64,000 bases of DNA. It comes from Diprion similis (taxonomy: Eukaryota; Arthropoda; Insecta; Hymenoptera; Diprionidae). Positions 36,661 through 50,522 of the stretch are shown here, one piece after another; position 1 is the first letter of the stretch, and every line of letters starts with the position of its first letter. Where the stretch lies: NCBI RefSeq assembly GCF_021155765.1, contig NC_060114.1, positions 19,884,501-19,948,500 of the forward strand. The letters are read 5' to 3'. The position numbers were made by a program, and so were the translations under genes. The notes under the pieces are model-generated. The model worked only from the letters and a program-made list of their open reading frames with translations. It made no database searches and was not told where the DNA came from.

Positions 36661-39600
36661 ATATAACGTATACATATATAATAATATATATATATATATA
36701 TATACATATGTGTGTATACACACATATATAGTATATAGTATATATTATATATATACACACACGCATATATATTTATATATAACGACGAATACGGTGGTTG
36801 TAATTATTTTACCTAACCACAAATCGTACACCAATTTCACCTACCAGCTTTTAACGAACGAACGAACTTAACCAACCAACCAACTAACTAACTAACTAAC
36901 TAACAAACAAACAAATCAACGCACGCAACGTGTCACCTCGCGTTCTAAAATCGCCCGCGTGACAAAGCGAGAGAAGTAATAGAAATAGCGAGAGAGGGGA
37001 AGGAGAACAGAAAGAAAGAGAGAGAAGGTGCGTGGCGAAAGAAACAGAGGGAGGGGGGGACGACGCAAATATATATACATACATACATACATGTATGTAT
37101 GAAAGAAAAACAACAACAAAAAGGGTGACAGAGAAGGAGATTGATGAAAGAAATCTCTCCCGCGATAACGAGAATCTTTTTACACCGTGCGAACCGAGTA
37201 ATAAAAGATAGTGTGAAATAAATTATTATTAATCTTATTATCATTTTATTATTACTACAACTACTACTACTACTACTACTACTATTATTATTATTGTTAT
37301 TATTATTATTCTTATCATTATTCCCATCGCATGTACAAGTTGACAATTACTTTTAAATTTATTTATTATTACATCGAAACTTCCTTATTGTGAAAATACT
37401 TTTTTTTTCTCCCCTATAATAATTCCTCACACAGTACGTTTCACCTGTACGATTGTTTTCCATACACCCGAATTTTCTTCTGTTCAGTACATAATATAAT
37501 ATAATATAATATAATATAATATAATATAATAAATCGTATCACTTTTTGTGATTGTTATATTGTTGTTGTTGCTGTTGTTGTTAAATTGGAAGTAAAACAA
37601 AAACAAAGGAAAATCATCACAACGGATGAAAAAAGTCATCGAGAAGAAAAGAGGAAGAAACTGGGATCGTCCACGTGTGGCAAAAATAAACGTTTTCCGA
37701 AAGGAACCTTAACTACACCCGCAGAGATATATAATAATTGATATTGTTACGTAATAAAAATCGTGTGTACAAGTTTTACGGTTAAATAATATTATACACG
37801 AGTGGAATTTGTGTTCGTATTTCTCTCGCTGCGAGCTCCGGGCTGCCCGAGTTGGTTTTGCTTTTCTTTTAGTTTTTATTATTATTCTCACTCTTACTCT
37901 CTTCCTCTCTCCTGCCGATAGCTTCTGATGATCGTTAATGTTCGAGACCCGTTGAGTGGCCGTGCAACCTCACCGTATTATACCGAATACATCCTGCCGC
38001 AAAGTAACCTGGGATTTTCAATCGCTCCAGATCCCGTAGGAACGGAATTAGTGTCGTTGGAGATATCGTGAACTAAACAAAAATAAGAGATAAAAACGAA
38101 AACAAAAGAAAGGAAAAAAAAACAAAACAAAACAAAACAATAAACAAAACTTGCGAAGAAGAGGAAGAGAACGAGAAAAAAGAAAAACCAAAACAACGTT
38201 TGCATAACACTGTGAAGTTTGAATAATAAACACCCACCACATATGTATAATTCTGAATATACAACCTTAACGTAATATTGTATACATATATGGTATAACG
38301 TAAACGTATAATATAATCTAATAGTTTATAATATAACGATAATAAAAGTGTTGTTCAAATGATAATCCCAATTGTGTGACCTTATAATCGTATACATTAT
38401 TGTACACCCCAAATATACGCGTGTGTGTATGCGTCGGTGTGTCTTGTATGTTTATCAAGCATACAGGTAGTTTCGCCACTTCGTAATACGATAAACATCA
38501 TCAACCCTGAATGCCTACGCTACTGAGTGTTTGTGCGTGTGTGTTATAATCAATTCGCTTTGTGGCTGATTCGACGTCATCATAAATTCACGCCGCCACT
38601 TAATAATTGCCGTTTAAAACTCGTCGACGTGGGGTATAAATACAAAAAACACATAGAAACGTATAACGAAGCTTGTGTCTCTGAGTAAAAACGCAATTAA
38701 CCAAAAAGGTTTGCAAACCTCAGTGAAGTCATCGAGAATAGAGAAAGAAAAAGAGAGGAAAGAAACAGAAAAAAAAAAAAAAATTGAAACGGATACACAG
38801 AATTAAAGGTTCCATTTTTCAAAGTAGCTGTAATTAATAAAGCCTTCGCTGCTATAATTTTTATCACAATTTCTTACGTCTTGAAACTTTCCCGAGGGAT
38901 TGTGAAAAACGTAATATTACGAAATTCGGTTGAATACGTGAAAATTTGTTAAAAAACGATTTCAACGAAGCTTGTATTTAATAGCAGTCTGTAGTTCGTT
39001 CATTTCGAAATATAAATTTCTATCCGTTATCATTCACACATCGCAGAAAAATTGTCACTCTCTCTCTCTCTCGCTCTCGCTCTCAGCAATATTTATACAT
39101 TTACATATTTTTTTAGGGACGTATATATATACACATTATATACATATAAATATAAATACATGTCACATCTATAAGGCTATAGTTATTATATATATTCCTC
39201 GCGCGAGTATCAGTCGGGAAATTGGTTTTTATTTATTTTATTTTTATTCACGTGGCGGGCAACGAAAGTAGCACGTGCGGATATTCATCGGTCTGTGGCG
39301 TGGGATAAACGGTGGGTAAATTTTTAAAACCCACCCTACAGCTGCAGAGGTTCGATCTCTCGGGATAAACGCGAGGCGTTCAGGTGATAAGTGATAAGAA
39401 AAAAAAAAAAGAAAATAAAATAAAATAAAAGAGAAGGAAAAATTTGAATATAAATTTAAGAAAAAAAAAAACAAAACATACAAACAAAATACGTGTGATT
39501 ACGTGATCATAATATTACAGAATAAATTTAAAAGTATCAATAATAATAATAATAATAACAACAACAACAACATACGTAATTAAAAAATACGTGATTGTTC

Positions 39601-40747
39601 TACACAGTGCAGAATACTAAAAGTGCGGATATACCGACTTCCTGGTCACTTTCCAAAAAGTAAGTATACCTACACACACACGATTTATGTATCTCTGACA
39701 AACGGAAACGATCATTCTTCTCGCCCTGCGATATTCCACGAACTGTAAAAACGCTGAAATACAACCGTTTCCCGGTTTTTATCCCTGCGAACTCGTTAAC
39801 GACACAGAAAAGCTGTTTTTTTAGATCACTAGTACGATTTTTGATCACTCACGGTAGTTGCGACGAGTAAATTGGAATTACTCGATACCCAATAGTTTTA
39901 AAGCTTGACCATCGAAGTATAAGTTTAGTTGTAATAAAAATGTTAGACATACGGTAAATCGAAAAGGGATTTCACCCCGTTCGAGAGAGGATGTCAAAGG
40001 ATACCGTAGTCCGTAGGGTAACAAAGAGAAACGACTAAGCTTCTAATCTCTGGTCGGTGGAATTTTACTGCCTAGATCGACGTGTATAATGGATACCCGT
40101 TAAAATGGTAAAAGTATATAATCTGTGCTCTCAAGAGTAACGACGATTCGTTCGATGAATCTAAACGCCGGCTTTCGCCGTGTTGAAAAACACCCAGTAT
40201 TTTTGAATATAAGGGTTTAACCGATAGTAAACACTAACGGACCGACCGACGACGTTTATTTTCTTTATCTGTGACGTATACCACGGTACACACACACACA
40301 CACACACGCCTCTACCTCACCTTTATTCTATACGTGTGCGTAAATGCGTTTCGGAGAGCCCGAGAGCGCCGGACGGATATTTCGGTGAACGGTCGTTTAG
40401 ATCTTAAGCAGTCTTATCCTCTTAAGAGAGAAGAGCAAAGTAGGTAGGACAGGATAGGGTAGGTGGTTAGGTATAAGGTATAGATGCCCACCTTATATTA
40501 CCCACTCCGTTGTTACATCCCATCGTCATTTCAGTCGCGGTGTGTTTTTATTTATTTATTTCTGTTTCTCATTTTTCCGTCTTTTAGTCTCCTATTTTTA
40601 TTTTATTGTATTTTCATTTATTTATTTATTTTTTTTTTTGTTTTTTGTCAACGATTCTCCTTTTTTCCTCGTAGTATATTTTTCTTCGTACCTTTCCGAG
40701 AGCCTTAAGGCGGAGTCTTATTTCACCGTTCTCTCTACGTCTCTCAC

Positions 40748-40792
<45 letters not shown>

Positions 40793-40820
40793 GCATATAT
40801 ATATGTGCGCAAAATACGCG
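36661..40820 (+). repeat. cluster of microsatellites and low-complexity tracts
   Basis: Dense simple sequence. There are AT runs with a 22-bp perfect palindrome at 36706-36727, and AACT/AACA runs (about 36869-36914). GA-rich tracts (36990-37030) and ACT/ATT runs (37255-37315) follow. Eight units of ATAAT lie at 37491-37530, with GTT runs near 37560. A-rich AAACA runs (38110-38150), CT tracts (39057-39085; about 40755-40780) and CA runs (40288-40308) complete the cluster. A strong donor-like AAAAA/GTAAGT lies at 39659/39660. The stretch may be a long ephrin 5' UTR plus intron start; there is no proof of transcription. Confidence 0.6.
37491..37530 (+). repeat. (ATAAT)8 tandem repeat
   Basis: Eight perfect copies of the pentamer ATAAT in a row, inside the simple-repeat cluster upstream of the ephrin exon. 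Confidence 0.95.
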
Positions 40821-43800
40821 CCTCCGTCAACGGATTTTATACAGATTTTTAAATTTCGAATATACCTAGACATCCGCCGCCTCTAAGGGGCTCAGGAACC
40901 TCAAGTCTCTTCCTCCTCTGATACGCCTTATATATGTATGTATAATACATATACCGTGTTATAAAGATGAAACATTTCGGGGGATGAAGATCAGTCAGTT
41001 AATATCACTCCCTCAGCTTTCCGCGTCCGGGACTCACGTTTTCTTTGAGTTAAACGATATTATGGTCCCAAAATTGCAATTTTCGTACCGTTAGACTCAT
41101 ATACCTTGAGAGCACATTGTAAACTTGTTCTTTGTTGCTTATTCGGCAAATCATGAAGAGGGAGGCAAAGAATAAAAGATCGAAAACAAGAATAGGTACG
41201 GCGAAAGAAAGAAACAAGTGAGAATAAGTTTTACTCTTGGCGTGGTTGCGGATAGGGACGAAGGGGGGAATTAACGGACAACAAACGACGACTCGTCTGG
41301 TCTCGGTTTATCCGCAAACTTAACCCTGATCGTGACTCTATGTATAACGCGACAGCGATATTAGTTTCCGCAAGTCTAACTGTATCATGGTCACTTTGCC
41401 TTACATCCTACTCCTACTCCTCCTCCTCCTCCGAGTTCTTCTCCTCTTTGTCCCTTCCACTAGTCCTCACCCCGTGGAAGTTTAGCTGCTGAGCTTGCGG
41501 TGTCTCTGCAAAGTCAGCAACTACCACCAGAAGACAAGTCAGCCCCAGGCGCAGAGTATTTCCGCGAATCTTCCCATTTTAAATAACTACTATGCTACTA
41601 CTGTTACTATTACTACTACTACTACTACTACAGATCCCTCGGGCTACACGCGCTAACCGTCAATGGCGATGGCGTATTTAGAGATACGGAGAGATACGGT
41701 TAGCCGACTGGGTTAACCCTCCGTTTTATTTTGATTTTTTTTCTACTACTCAAAAATCTTGAAGGGATCCGTGTAGCTGGTTAGAAAAAATTGACGTTGT
41801 CCAAGGTCAACTTATTTCTCAATCAAAGTTCAAGATTCTTCCTCACCTTCATAGATTCGATGCCAAATATCCTTGGATGAAACATTTCTCATCGTTTATA
41901 TGAGAGAAATTAACAGACAAACAGAAATTTTTCTTCCAACTTAGTTATTTGCAAATTAGTGATTTTTTTCAATTAGGTTAATCGATTGTAACCACTCGTA
42001 TGACTTTTTCTTTTCAAAACCCTACGTTCCAAGCGCGAAGAATGGTTCTTCATTGCAGGATACGAGGCATCGAAAAGATAAAATGATCCATCGTCGTGGA
42101 AAAATCCTTTCGACAAAAATTTTTTTTTTCCAAATATGCTTTCGGCGTGAAACGATCTTTGACTGAGAAAGATTAATCGATTTCGTATCGTGTTAAATTT
42201 TTTAGAGTACCTGTTCTGGTCTCCTTAAGTCACAGGCTTCAAATCAAACGTCTTCATTCGTACAGAATTCACGTCTGAGAGTGTAAAGATATTTTTCATG
42301 TTTCGTGACAACTATTCTAACCTTATAGTTGAACCAACTATATGAATAACAAGTACTCTTACTTTTATGCAAAGCACGCAACATCTATTGCAGAGAATAA
42401 TCAATTCAAGTGTGTGAAATGCTCGAACAAACTATACGCGAATGGTAAAAATATTATATCTCTCGATGATTTCTCGAGATCGCTTCTCTCAGCAAAATCA
42501 ACTGTCTCTATTCAATTCTGTACACGTTGCGGCGTGGAATTGTGTAAATTTCAACTCTGAAGAGTCCGAGAAGGTGAAATTTTTGTGAAACTCTTCAACC
42601 CCTTTCCATTCTGGAAATCAAAATCAGTCCAGGTCAATTGCGCTTCAGCACGTAGGTCGAGATTACGTCGGCACAATAGAAGAAACACGTTCAGTTCTCG
42701 TTTGTAAATACGTTGTACAGCATGTAAACAAGGTGTATCTGTAATATAGCTACATCCATCCCCTTGTGCAAAGAACACTGACGTGTGTATACCGTTACGT
42801 CTACACACACCATGGGAGGGTTTCATGAGACGTGGTACTGACAGGATTGCTTGCTGGATTTCCCCGTCCCGGTTTTCCCTGTGTTTAATGGGATTTCGCT
42901 CAAACAGATTCGCTCTGCCTTTCGTTCTCTGACCTCAACAATATGGGCGGGTCGGTTTTTTCTCGTGAAAAAAATATTTCCCTCCTCTGCGAACGTTCTC
43001 TGTATAAGATTTGTTCCCTTCTGAGTACCATCTCGCATCAAAATGTTCGGATTTCATCCGATCGTTCGAAATGTTGTAGGAATCTATTTTTGTTCAAGGG
43101 TTGATGTTCGTAGTATTTTGAACACTCGATTCCTTCAGTCTTTCTGAGGTTCAAAAAACAGTATCGTTTCTTTTTTTTTCTCCAGACCTACCAAATGTTA
43201 CTTTAACGTTAATATGCTTCTACCTCGTGTTATTGTTCGAGGCTTTTACATGGCTCGATTCCCTGTAACATGCGGTAAAAAGTAACGATTCAATTGCGGA
43301 GTTCCATTTTTATCATATGGATTAAATAATTCAATGCTCGTAAAGAAGACCAAGATTGCGAAGAGAAGAGGAAACAGCGAGTATATACATATATAAGGAT
43401 TTCTTCCTAATTGACGATGAATTATTCTTCCTCTACGATAAAAAGAAATCCATACATCTTCAGCTGTTCTTTCTCGCAGGCTTCTTCCACGCGAGTAAAA
43501 TGCTCACTCCAGTGTATTTCGATGGGGTTATTTGTGCCGAAGCGTATTTCAGGGAGAATAAAGTCGGCGGTTGTACAGCAAGGGGGTTGGTAATGCTAGA
43601 GTAGCCAGACTCGTTGCATAAAAAATAGATAACTAAGCGTTTTAAAATTATATTCCGATCTGCTGCGATGCACGACGAGAAGAAGAGAGAGAGAGAGAGA
43701 AGGAGCCAGAGAGGGCTAAGAAATGCACCGGTATTTCCCTGGCCCTCGAGGATTCTGTGTGCATCTCCGGGTTGAAACACTATTCTCTTCCCTCTCTCTC

Positions 43801-44469
43801 TCTCTTCTCTCTGGCTACCGTGGTGCGGTAACTCTTACAATAGCCGGGATACGCTATACCCGAAAAGCAATCCACCACTTGGCAGAGCGAAACGATTTAC
43901 CAACACAAATTGCAGCCGGAAATTGCCACACCCGTCAGATATTACGCAGAGAACACACGTGTGCAGGAGTCGCCTGTCTGCCTGCCTTAAACCATTATAC
44001 ACATATGAAAACACACTGCGCAGGATCTACTCGCGATCTTTTTAACGCCCTTATCGAGACTCGGAGAGAGACGAAGAGAGAAAAAGAGAAAGAGAGGTAG
44101 GAGAGAAATGGGGTGGGAATGAAAAAGAGGGTCGGCAGTAGCTGAAGGAAGTGGGAAAAGAGGCACAGCGAACTGAGGAAACGGAAATTCTTTAAACCCC
44201 TCGTCAAACTGTTGTTTTTCCGAGGAAAATTACATCGGAATTTCATGCGCTCCACACTCCACCCCCTCGATCCTCCTGAATAATAAACTACCGACATCCA
44301 GCTTCCGGTTTGTGTGTCTACTTCGTGCCTAGAGACACCCGAAAAGGGCGGGGATTTCGCAGAAGGAAAAATCGATTTCCTTGTGTTTTTCTCTCCCTGA
44401 TTGTAAAAAAAACACTATACACACCAATTTTTGCCACTAACGACACACGTACTCTTTTGTTTCTTTCAG
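40821..44469 (+). other. non-coding stretch upstream of the ephrin exon, probably 5' intron
   Basis: No exon-like coding frame. ACT repeats lie at about 41580-41632 and GA/CT tracts at about 43685-43700 and 43790-43810, with purine-rich sequence at 44060-44110. It ends in a strong pyrimidine-rich acceptor (TTTTGTTTCTTTCAG) at 44455-44469, which implies that at least one non-coding ephrin exon lies further upstream. Confidence 0.45.
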
Positions 44470-44542
44470 GTGGCCGCTGCAGTGATACTAGTGTCTTTTT
44501 TCCTGGTGTTAAATAGACGGCCTCAAGATTCAGCTCGATATT

Positions 44543-44652
44543 ATGCCCTGGTTCATTCTATTCCTGCTACTCCTAGCAGTGATGGAGGCCTTCCCTCGGG
44601 AAGCAACCTGTTCCCGGCTTCCGGACATATACTGGAACTCCACCAATCCAAT
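44543..44652 (+). CDS. ephrin, first coding exon (partial gene)
   Basis: Ephrins are cell-surface ligands of Eph receptor tyrosine kinases and guide axons and tissue boundaries. The ATG at 44543 follows an in-frame TAA at 44510. It opens a signal peptide (MPWFILFLLLLAVMEAF) and then LPDIYWNSTNP, the conserved start of the ephrin receptor-binding domain, with the N-S-T sequon usual there. The exon ends AT/GTAAGT in phase 2, so the next residue is Met or Ile. The acceptor is at 44469, leaving about 73 bases of 5' UTR in this exon. The remaining domain (four cysteines, membrane anchor) is not in the window. I searched the open frames up to 64000 by eye without finding it. The class (GPI- or membrane-anchored) cannot be told. 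A longer frame that crosses this exon in another register is a chance frame. Confidence 0.82.
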
Positions 44653-46839
44653 GTAAGTCACGTTCTATCATTCGCACGTGTGCCATATCCCACCACCACC
44701 ACCATCACCACTACCACCACTAATGTAAACCGACCCACTAAATATCTGGGTTTGTTTGCGGTTCGCTCTGCGGATTGTATGAATTTTCGACATGGAGATT
44801 AGTCACTTGCAATAAGCCTGAAGTTAGTACTGTTAGCACAACGACACATGATGGGAAAAATCGTTGTTGAAGGAACTTAGAACGACTTTCAAGGAGTTGC
44901 CTTTTCGAAGTATCAACGTGATTTCTTTGTTACGATATACTAGATGAATTGCAGATAATCCTAAGGATCGAAGTAACGATTTTCCCTAAACGTGCATCGT
45001 TTAAGTAAGTAACGTCACTACCTTCAACTCGTCACTTGTCCATCTTGGACTTTCCTGCATTTCCCCCTTTCATCGTTGTTTGTCCTCACTAAATAATGTT
45101 CAAGGATGGTGTTTCACCGAATGTCGATACTTTTCATCAATTATATATTGAGTTTTTAGCTCGTTATTCTACTCCTGAGATCTCTTGAAATACGGATGAC
45201 GTGAAAAATTGTGAAATTCTGAACAATAGTTTATATTTCGATGCTTTACTTTCAAACGCTTCACAATAATTGACCCTGATTGGTCACACTTCAGTGGAAT
45301 CGCATAACGGCCACACAGGGTGAAATTAACCCCAGTTCCAAAAAAGTGATATCCTGATTCAACAATGAGTTCTAAAAATCTAAAACAAATATATAGATTT
45401 TTTCTAACCAAAATTGATTGTTTAAAGTTTAAAGTACTAAGGGACTCTATGAAAAGTTTAAAACAATGAGTAGTAGAATCGTTCGATTTTACTCTATGAT
45501 GACTCATTTTATCCAGAAAACTGTTCTCTAGAAATGCGCAGAAACATTTTTGTCTCTTCTTTTTTATAGTGAATTCAATATTGGCATTTTTTGATGGCAG
45601 TAAATGACGGTGCAAGCTGTTAAAAAGAAATATTTAACGATGCCAATAATGATAAAGGAAGAAATAAAAAATGTTCCACTGATTTATAGAAAATAGTCTT
45701 CGCAATAAAATGAGCTATCGTAGAATCAAATCTGTGACTAAACTTGCAACCATTAATTTGAATCGATAAACTTTCGTTCACATAATTCCAATATTTTTTA
45801 TTTCTGAATGTTAAAGAGATCCTCGTTTCTCTGTTGCACAATCGTTCGATAAAAACTCAATTTGCGATGTTTACCTTGTAATAAAATATACAAAGCGTAT
45901 CGATTTCTGGGCGATATACAATCTCTTGGGAAAAATTCTTACAGTTGTTTTCTTTGTGAAAATACGATTGAAAATTATTGGAAAAAAAATCGGCTAGACA
46001 TTTAGTATAAAATAAAAAGCAGGTAATGATCGCTTCAATTTCCAAACCCTTTTTTCCCCAAGATATGGAGATTAATCGTTTTTGGAGCCAGGCACATACC
46101 TACACGTGATCGTCCATCCATCGGTTATAAGCTTCAATTTTTCCTCCAGTTTCTTGTCTGCCGTCCGTTTTTCCTCTCCGCATACCGAAAACGCTCTCTC
46201 TCTCTCTCACGGTTATCGCGCGATGTTTTTTGTCCGAGTCTTGAGGAGCTTGGCTTGGATGATGGAGGCGCGTTTCTTATCTCGACACTGCGTCGGAGCC
46301 TCGAGAGTCTTTAAGCCCGTCACAAGCCGTCCGATAGGCGTGTATAAATACACACTTACGACATTTCGCCGGTACCTTTGGATGCAAAAATGATATTGCG
46401 GGAGTCGAAAGAGGAGGAAGTTCCTTGTTGTCAGACCGGATGTGCAGCGAGCGCGGCCCCAGAGGCGATGCAAAGCGAGTCAAGAAGCAGCGAAAATAAA
46501 CTTTGACCATTTCTTCCGCCGCTATAGCTTGCATCCTTTTACAGAAAACAACAACAACGCGGTTATTTGGTTCACTTTCATGCTACCGGCATAATATTAC
46601 CTTATAAGCGACAGTGAACGGTAAGATTTTTTTTCATCTCTTCCTTCCTCCGCTGCTGTAGAAGAGAATATCCTCAGGCTTTTAACGTTTTGCAGAAAAG
46701 GGGATGGAAATAAACAGGACAAATTCATTATTGCGCGGCTTTATTAGACTGTTTCAAATTAGGGAGTAGAGTATATAAAACAGTGCTGGGAAAATATGGC
46801 GGCCTACGTTTTTCCAGAAATTGGAAAAAAAGTTTTACA

Positions 46840-46968
46840 AAAATAAAATTCCCGTTTGATTAAGACGTGAGAAAAGTTTTCCGAAAATGAAACACAATTT
46901 TCCCAAAATAAAATTCCCATTCTATTAATACGTAAGAAAAGTTTTCCGGAAATGAAAAAAGTTTTTCT
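46840..46968 (+). repeat. two-copy tandem duplication, 65-bp unit
   Basis: Both units begin AAAATAAAATTCCC and continue to GAGAAAAGTTTTCCGAAAATGA or its near copy. Units 46840-46904 and 46905-46968 differ at about ten positions. A third, more diverged piece with TTTTTCCAGAAATTGG precedes them. Confidence 0.75.
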
Positions 46969-47204
46969 TTCTTTCCTTTTTTCTTCTCCTCCAGAGGTAA
47001 CCTCACACTGTGTAATTTTTGTTACATTTTTTTCTACCTTGTGAAAGAAAAATTTCTCGTTTGAGATAGTCTAAAGTTCAGCTTTTCTATATCGCACATG
47101 ATTAGTAGCATTAGTTAACTATAATTCCCCGGAAAAAATCAGACCGTTTTATGGTGGATTGAAAATATAAAAACTGATTCGATTCGCTTGAAATTTATTA
47201 TTCG

Positions 47205-47300
47205 GTGGTTTTCGGGGTCGCTGAAAGCGAGTCCGACTTCAGAATTCCAAACTTCAAGATGGCGGATGCAATACGATGGACTAAAAATTCAGAAATTGAT
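47205..47300 (+). repeat. dispersed AAGATGGCGGAT-family repeat, copy 2
   Basis: Contains GGTTTTCGGGGTCGCTGA, AGTCCGACTTCAGAATT, CTTCAAGATGGCGGATGCAA and GGACTAAAAATTCAGAA in the same order as the copy at 35.7 kb. A short CACATCCACT tandem repeat follows. Confidence 0.75.
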
Positions 47301-48982
47301 CACATCCACTCACATCCACTCACATCAAATCCGCTACTTTAAATTTCGAAAATTTTTCAGATCTGTCCTGTTTTCTCAAATCAGTGACCTCGGGAACCCA
47401 AGTCTACCCAATTTCAAGAAGGTTAACCGCAAGGAAAAATGAATGTTTCAAAGGGTTGAAGGACCTTTCAAGCTGATGAAGTAGCAAAAATAGCGTGACA
47501 TCTCGCATTACTATCCGCTTTGACGTATAACCCTTATGCCTTCAAGGAACCAGAAGATCCTGAACCTAGGGTCGTAAAAAAATTGGCAGTAAAGATTACG
47601 CGACTTGGTTTACGTGCAGGTACCTAGACTAGCTGTTGCTGCAACTGGTGTAATAGGCAGAGTTCTAGACTACCGTCACCTTTCATACCTCTACACTATA
47701 TTCATACGGTATAATACAGCAGTATAACGTCTACGAGGGCGGAACGATATCGAGGCTTGTTTTTGCCCGTCGTAAAATTCGCCGTTTATGCCCTGCAGAG
47801 TCGGACACAAGGGAGGGGGGGCAGTTTTACGTGCACCGCAAACCAACCCCTGTTGTCCTTAGACGGCGGTACTACGGGTGTATAACAGTAATCAAAAATC
47901 GGTGAAAAACTAAAATCGTGCCACTGCATAACGGGGGGGGGGTCCTACATTTTCACGGTACGACTAAACCGGAAGCGAGATATCAGCCGAAGTTCAAAGT
48001 AGTTGGGCTCGATCGACCGATTCCCGCTTTCCCCTTCCAACCCCAGCTTCGAGCTGGATTACGTAAATTTATTCCCCATAGGGAGGAGGATATATGCCTC
48101 CATGCGTATGTGCAGAGGGAGTGAATATAGGTTTGTATAAACATTTTTGTATTATACGTATGTATGTACATTGTAGCTACGTGTAATGCCGCTTCAATTT
48201 TTACACTTTTTATTTTATTTATTTATTATTGTTATTTTTTTCTTATCATTAACCTTTTTCTTTTACTCTTATTTTGTTCCGTTCTCCTTTATTATTCCGT
48301 TTCCTAACCCGGAGGGGGATGAAGGACGAAAAATGTCGGGGTACGGAGAGAATTAATTGACTTCCCGCTGATATCCACATGCCCCAATGTGCGAAACACC
48401 ATTAAATTGTGTAAAACAGGACCATTAGTTTTGCACTGCGCATATAATTTTCATATATCCTGCAGGCACCTGGATTTGTGGAATGCTATAAGTAATTTCG
48501 ATGCAGTGCGATTATATCTGTCGGGCAGTCCAGCTCACTTCGACCTACGTACACTCCTTGATCTCTCGGATTTCGTTCAGAATTTTTATATGATCGTTCT
48601 CACTTCGAAAAGCACTGTTATTTCTTTTTTTTTTTCTCTGTGACACGGTTCAAACTTTTTACAAATTTTTTAAAACCATTCTATTGATAGACACAATTTA
48701 AAAATGTGAAAATACTGTGAAAAATCACGTGTCAGATATAAAAATTTTTAAGGTTATAGCCGAAGTGGGGAGATTTTTTTTCTTATTGTCTTCAAGCGCT
48801 TGTTTTCGATTTTTCACTAATCCACACACATGGGTCCGTAGGTTGTGAGTTTAATCGTGAGTATTTATTAGAGCTGAGCGATGTTATACACGCCGTGGGC
48901 TCTCAGCCAGATTGATAAGTTGTTTAAGTGCCAACTGGTTAAAATCGCGTAGGTGTGCAGAATATGTTTATATTTTCAAGCT

Positions 48983-49030
48983 GCATATGGGGAATTCCAT
49001 GCGAACTCAACCAACGTCTGACCATCACCA
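48983..49030 (+). repeat. fragment sharing ends with the 57.9-kb MITE
   Basis: GCATATGGGGAATTCCATGC followed by an AACTC word resembles the terminal repeat of the element at 57894-58415 (TATATGGGGCATTCCATG). No matching opposite end was found within about 700 bp, so this is a partial or diverged copy. Confidence 0.4.
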
Positions 49031-50500
49031 GTTTCATTTTGTTTAAAAAATTTCCTAACTCTGAAACAGTGCCGTGATTTTTTTTTAATATTTTTTATTC
49101 AACTTGTTGATTACTTATAAATATTGAGAGTGATTTTGTAAACCAACTTTTTTCAAACTCTAAAAACATTTTTACATACTGTATTTTCTATTCCAAACAT
49201 TTTAAGATCGGATCCATGATGGGCAGATTTTTTTTCTATGTTTTGAAGCACCTTTAATTTTTTTGATCAACTAAAAAACTGCTTAAATGGTTCGAAAATT
49301 CTCCAAAATAAAGCGTCAACACTTTTATTTTTCACTTGGAATATTTCTAGACCCGTTTTATTATGAAATTGATATAAAAAGATTGATTGTGCCAGAAAAA
49401 TAGACAACAATCATTCCATAATGCAACTGTAACTCCATAATTGTTCCAAGTGAAAAATAGAAGGTTTGCAAATTTTTAGATCATTCAAACACATTTTAGT
49501 TGCTACGAAAATTGGAACTGCTGAAGAAAAAAAAAAATGGAATACTCGGATTGTCTTGGAACGTTTAAAATAGAAAGTACAGTTCCGTCAGAATTTTTTC
49601 AGACTTTTAAAAAAGCTCCTTTTCAAAACAACTTTCAATAAAATCAGAAATGGTAATAGTCAGACGTTGGCTGCGTTCGCATGGATCTTCCCATATGCCT
49701 ATGGGTATATAATACACATATATATATATATAAAGACGTGAATTCTTAACAAGTGCATGGATCATCATACGCCAAAATTTAATGCACATGCGCTAAAATC
49801 CGAGAACAACTGTTTCTAACCTCAAAAATTTTGCCAATTCTCGGTAGCAGTTGCCCTTAATTCACAACAGTCAAAATTTTTGAGGCTAAAAACAATTGGA
49901 GTTTGATTGTAGCACACGCGCATTTAATTTTAGCAGACAGTGGATCATGCAGTTGTTAGAAATTCACTCTGTATAAGGGATATAAGTATGAAACCGAAAG
50001 CGCGAATATGAACGAGCCTTATAATTGAATTCGTGATGCAGATGTATGGAATTATTTCAATCCAAAACATCGTCGAGTTCAGTGTAGACGGAAAATTCGA
50101 GGCGTATACGAACCGTGTCAAATTTTAAATTCGGTTACGGTGCTCGGTGCCGTTGTTGAACACCATTAGAGTGCATTTCTATCGCTGTTACCGCGCGTCA
50201 ATGATTATAGGCGCGAGTAGTGACTACCGGTGTGTTTGCCTCTGGGGTAATTAATGGATGACGATGCAGTAATTAATTTAATTAGATTCATTCAAGCCGT
50301 GAGAGAGATCAATGCGGCCAATGCTAAATAATGGGGAACGCGATAAAAGTGGCTGAATAACGCGGGACTGTGAAAAAAAGGGGAAGAAAAGAAGAGAGGA
50401 AAAAAAAATAAATACAGACAAGAAATATCGGGGCAGGGGAAAAAGATGCGGCTAACCGACGACAAAATGGTACACGTAGCAGTCTTTAGGGGATCCCCGG

Positions 50501-50522
50501 CTGCTGCTGCTGCTGCTGCTGC
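50501..50522 (+). repeat. (CTG)7 trinucleotide repeat
   Basis: Seven uninterrupted CTG units ending in CTGCAG. No coding frame with support crosses it. Confidence 0.85.

Noticed and set aside
36990..37346. Asn/Ser-run frame that looks like a low-complexity protein
   Set aside because: The runs are translations of the ACT/ATT trinucleotide repeats on the minus strand.
44431..44802. Long frame running through the ephrin exon in another register
   Set aside because: It crosses both the splice acceptor and the GTAAGT donor, and its translation is not ephrin-like; the frame from 44543 is.
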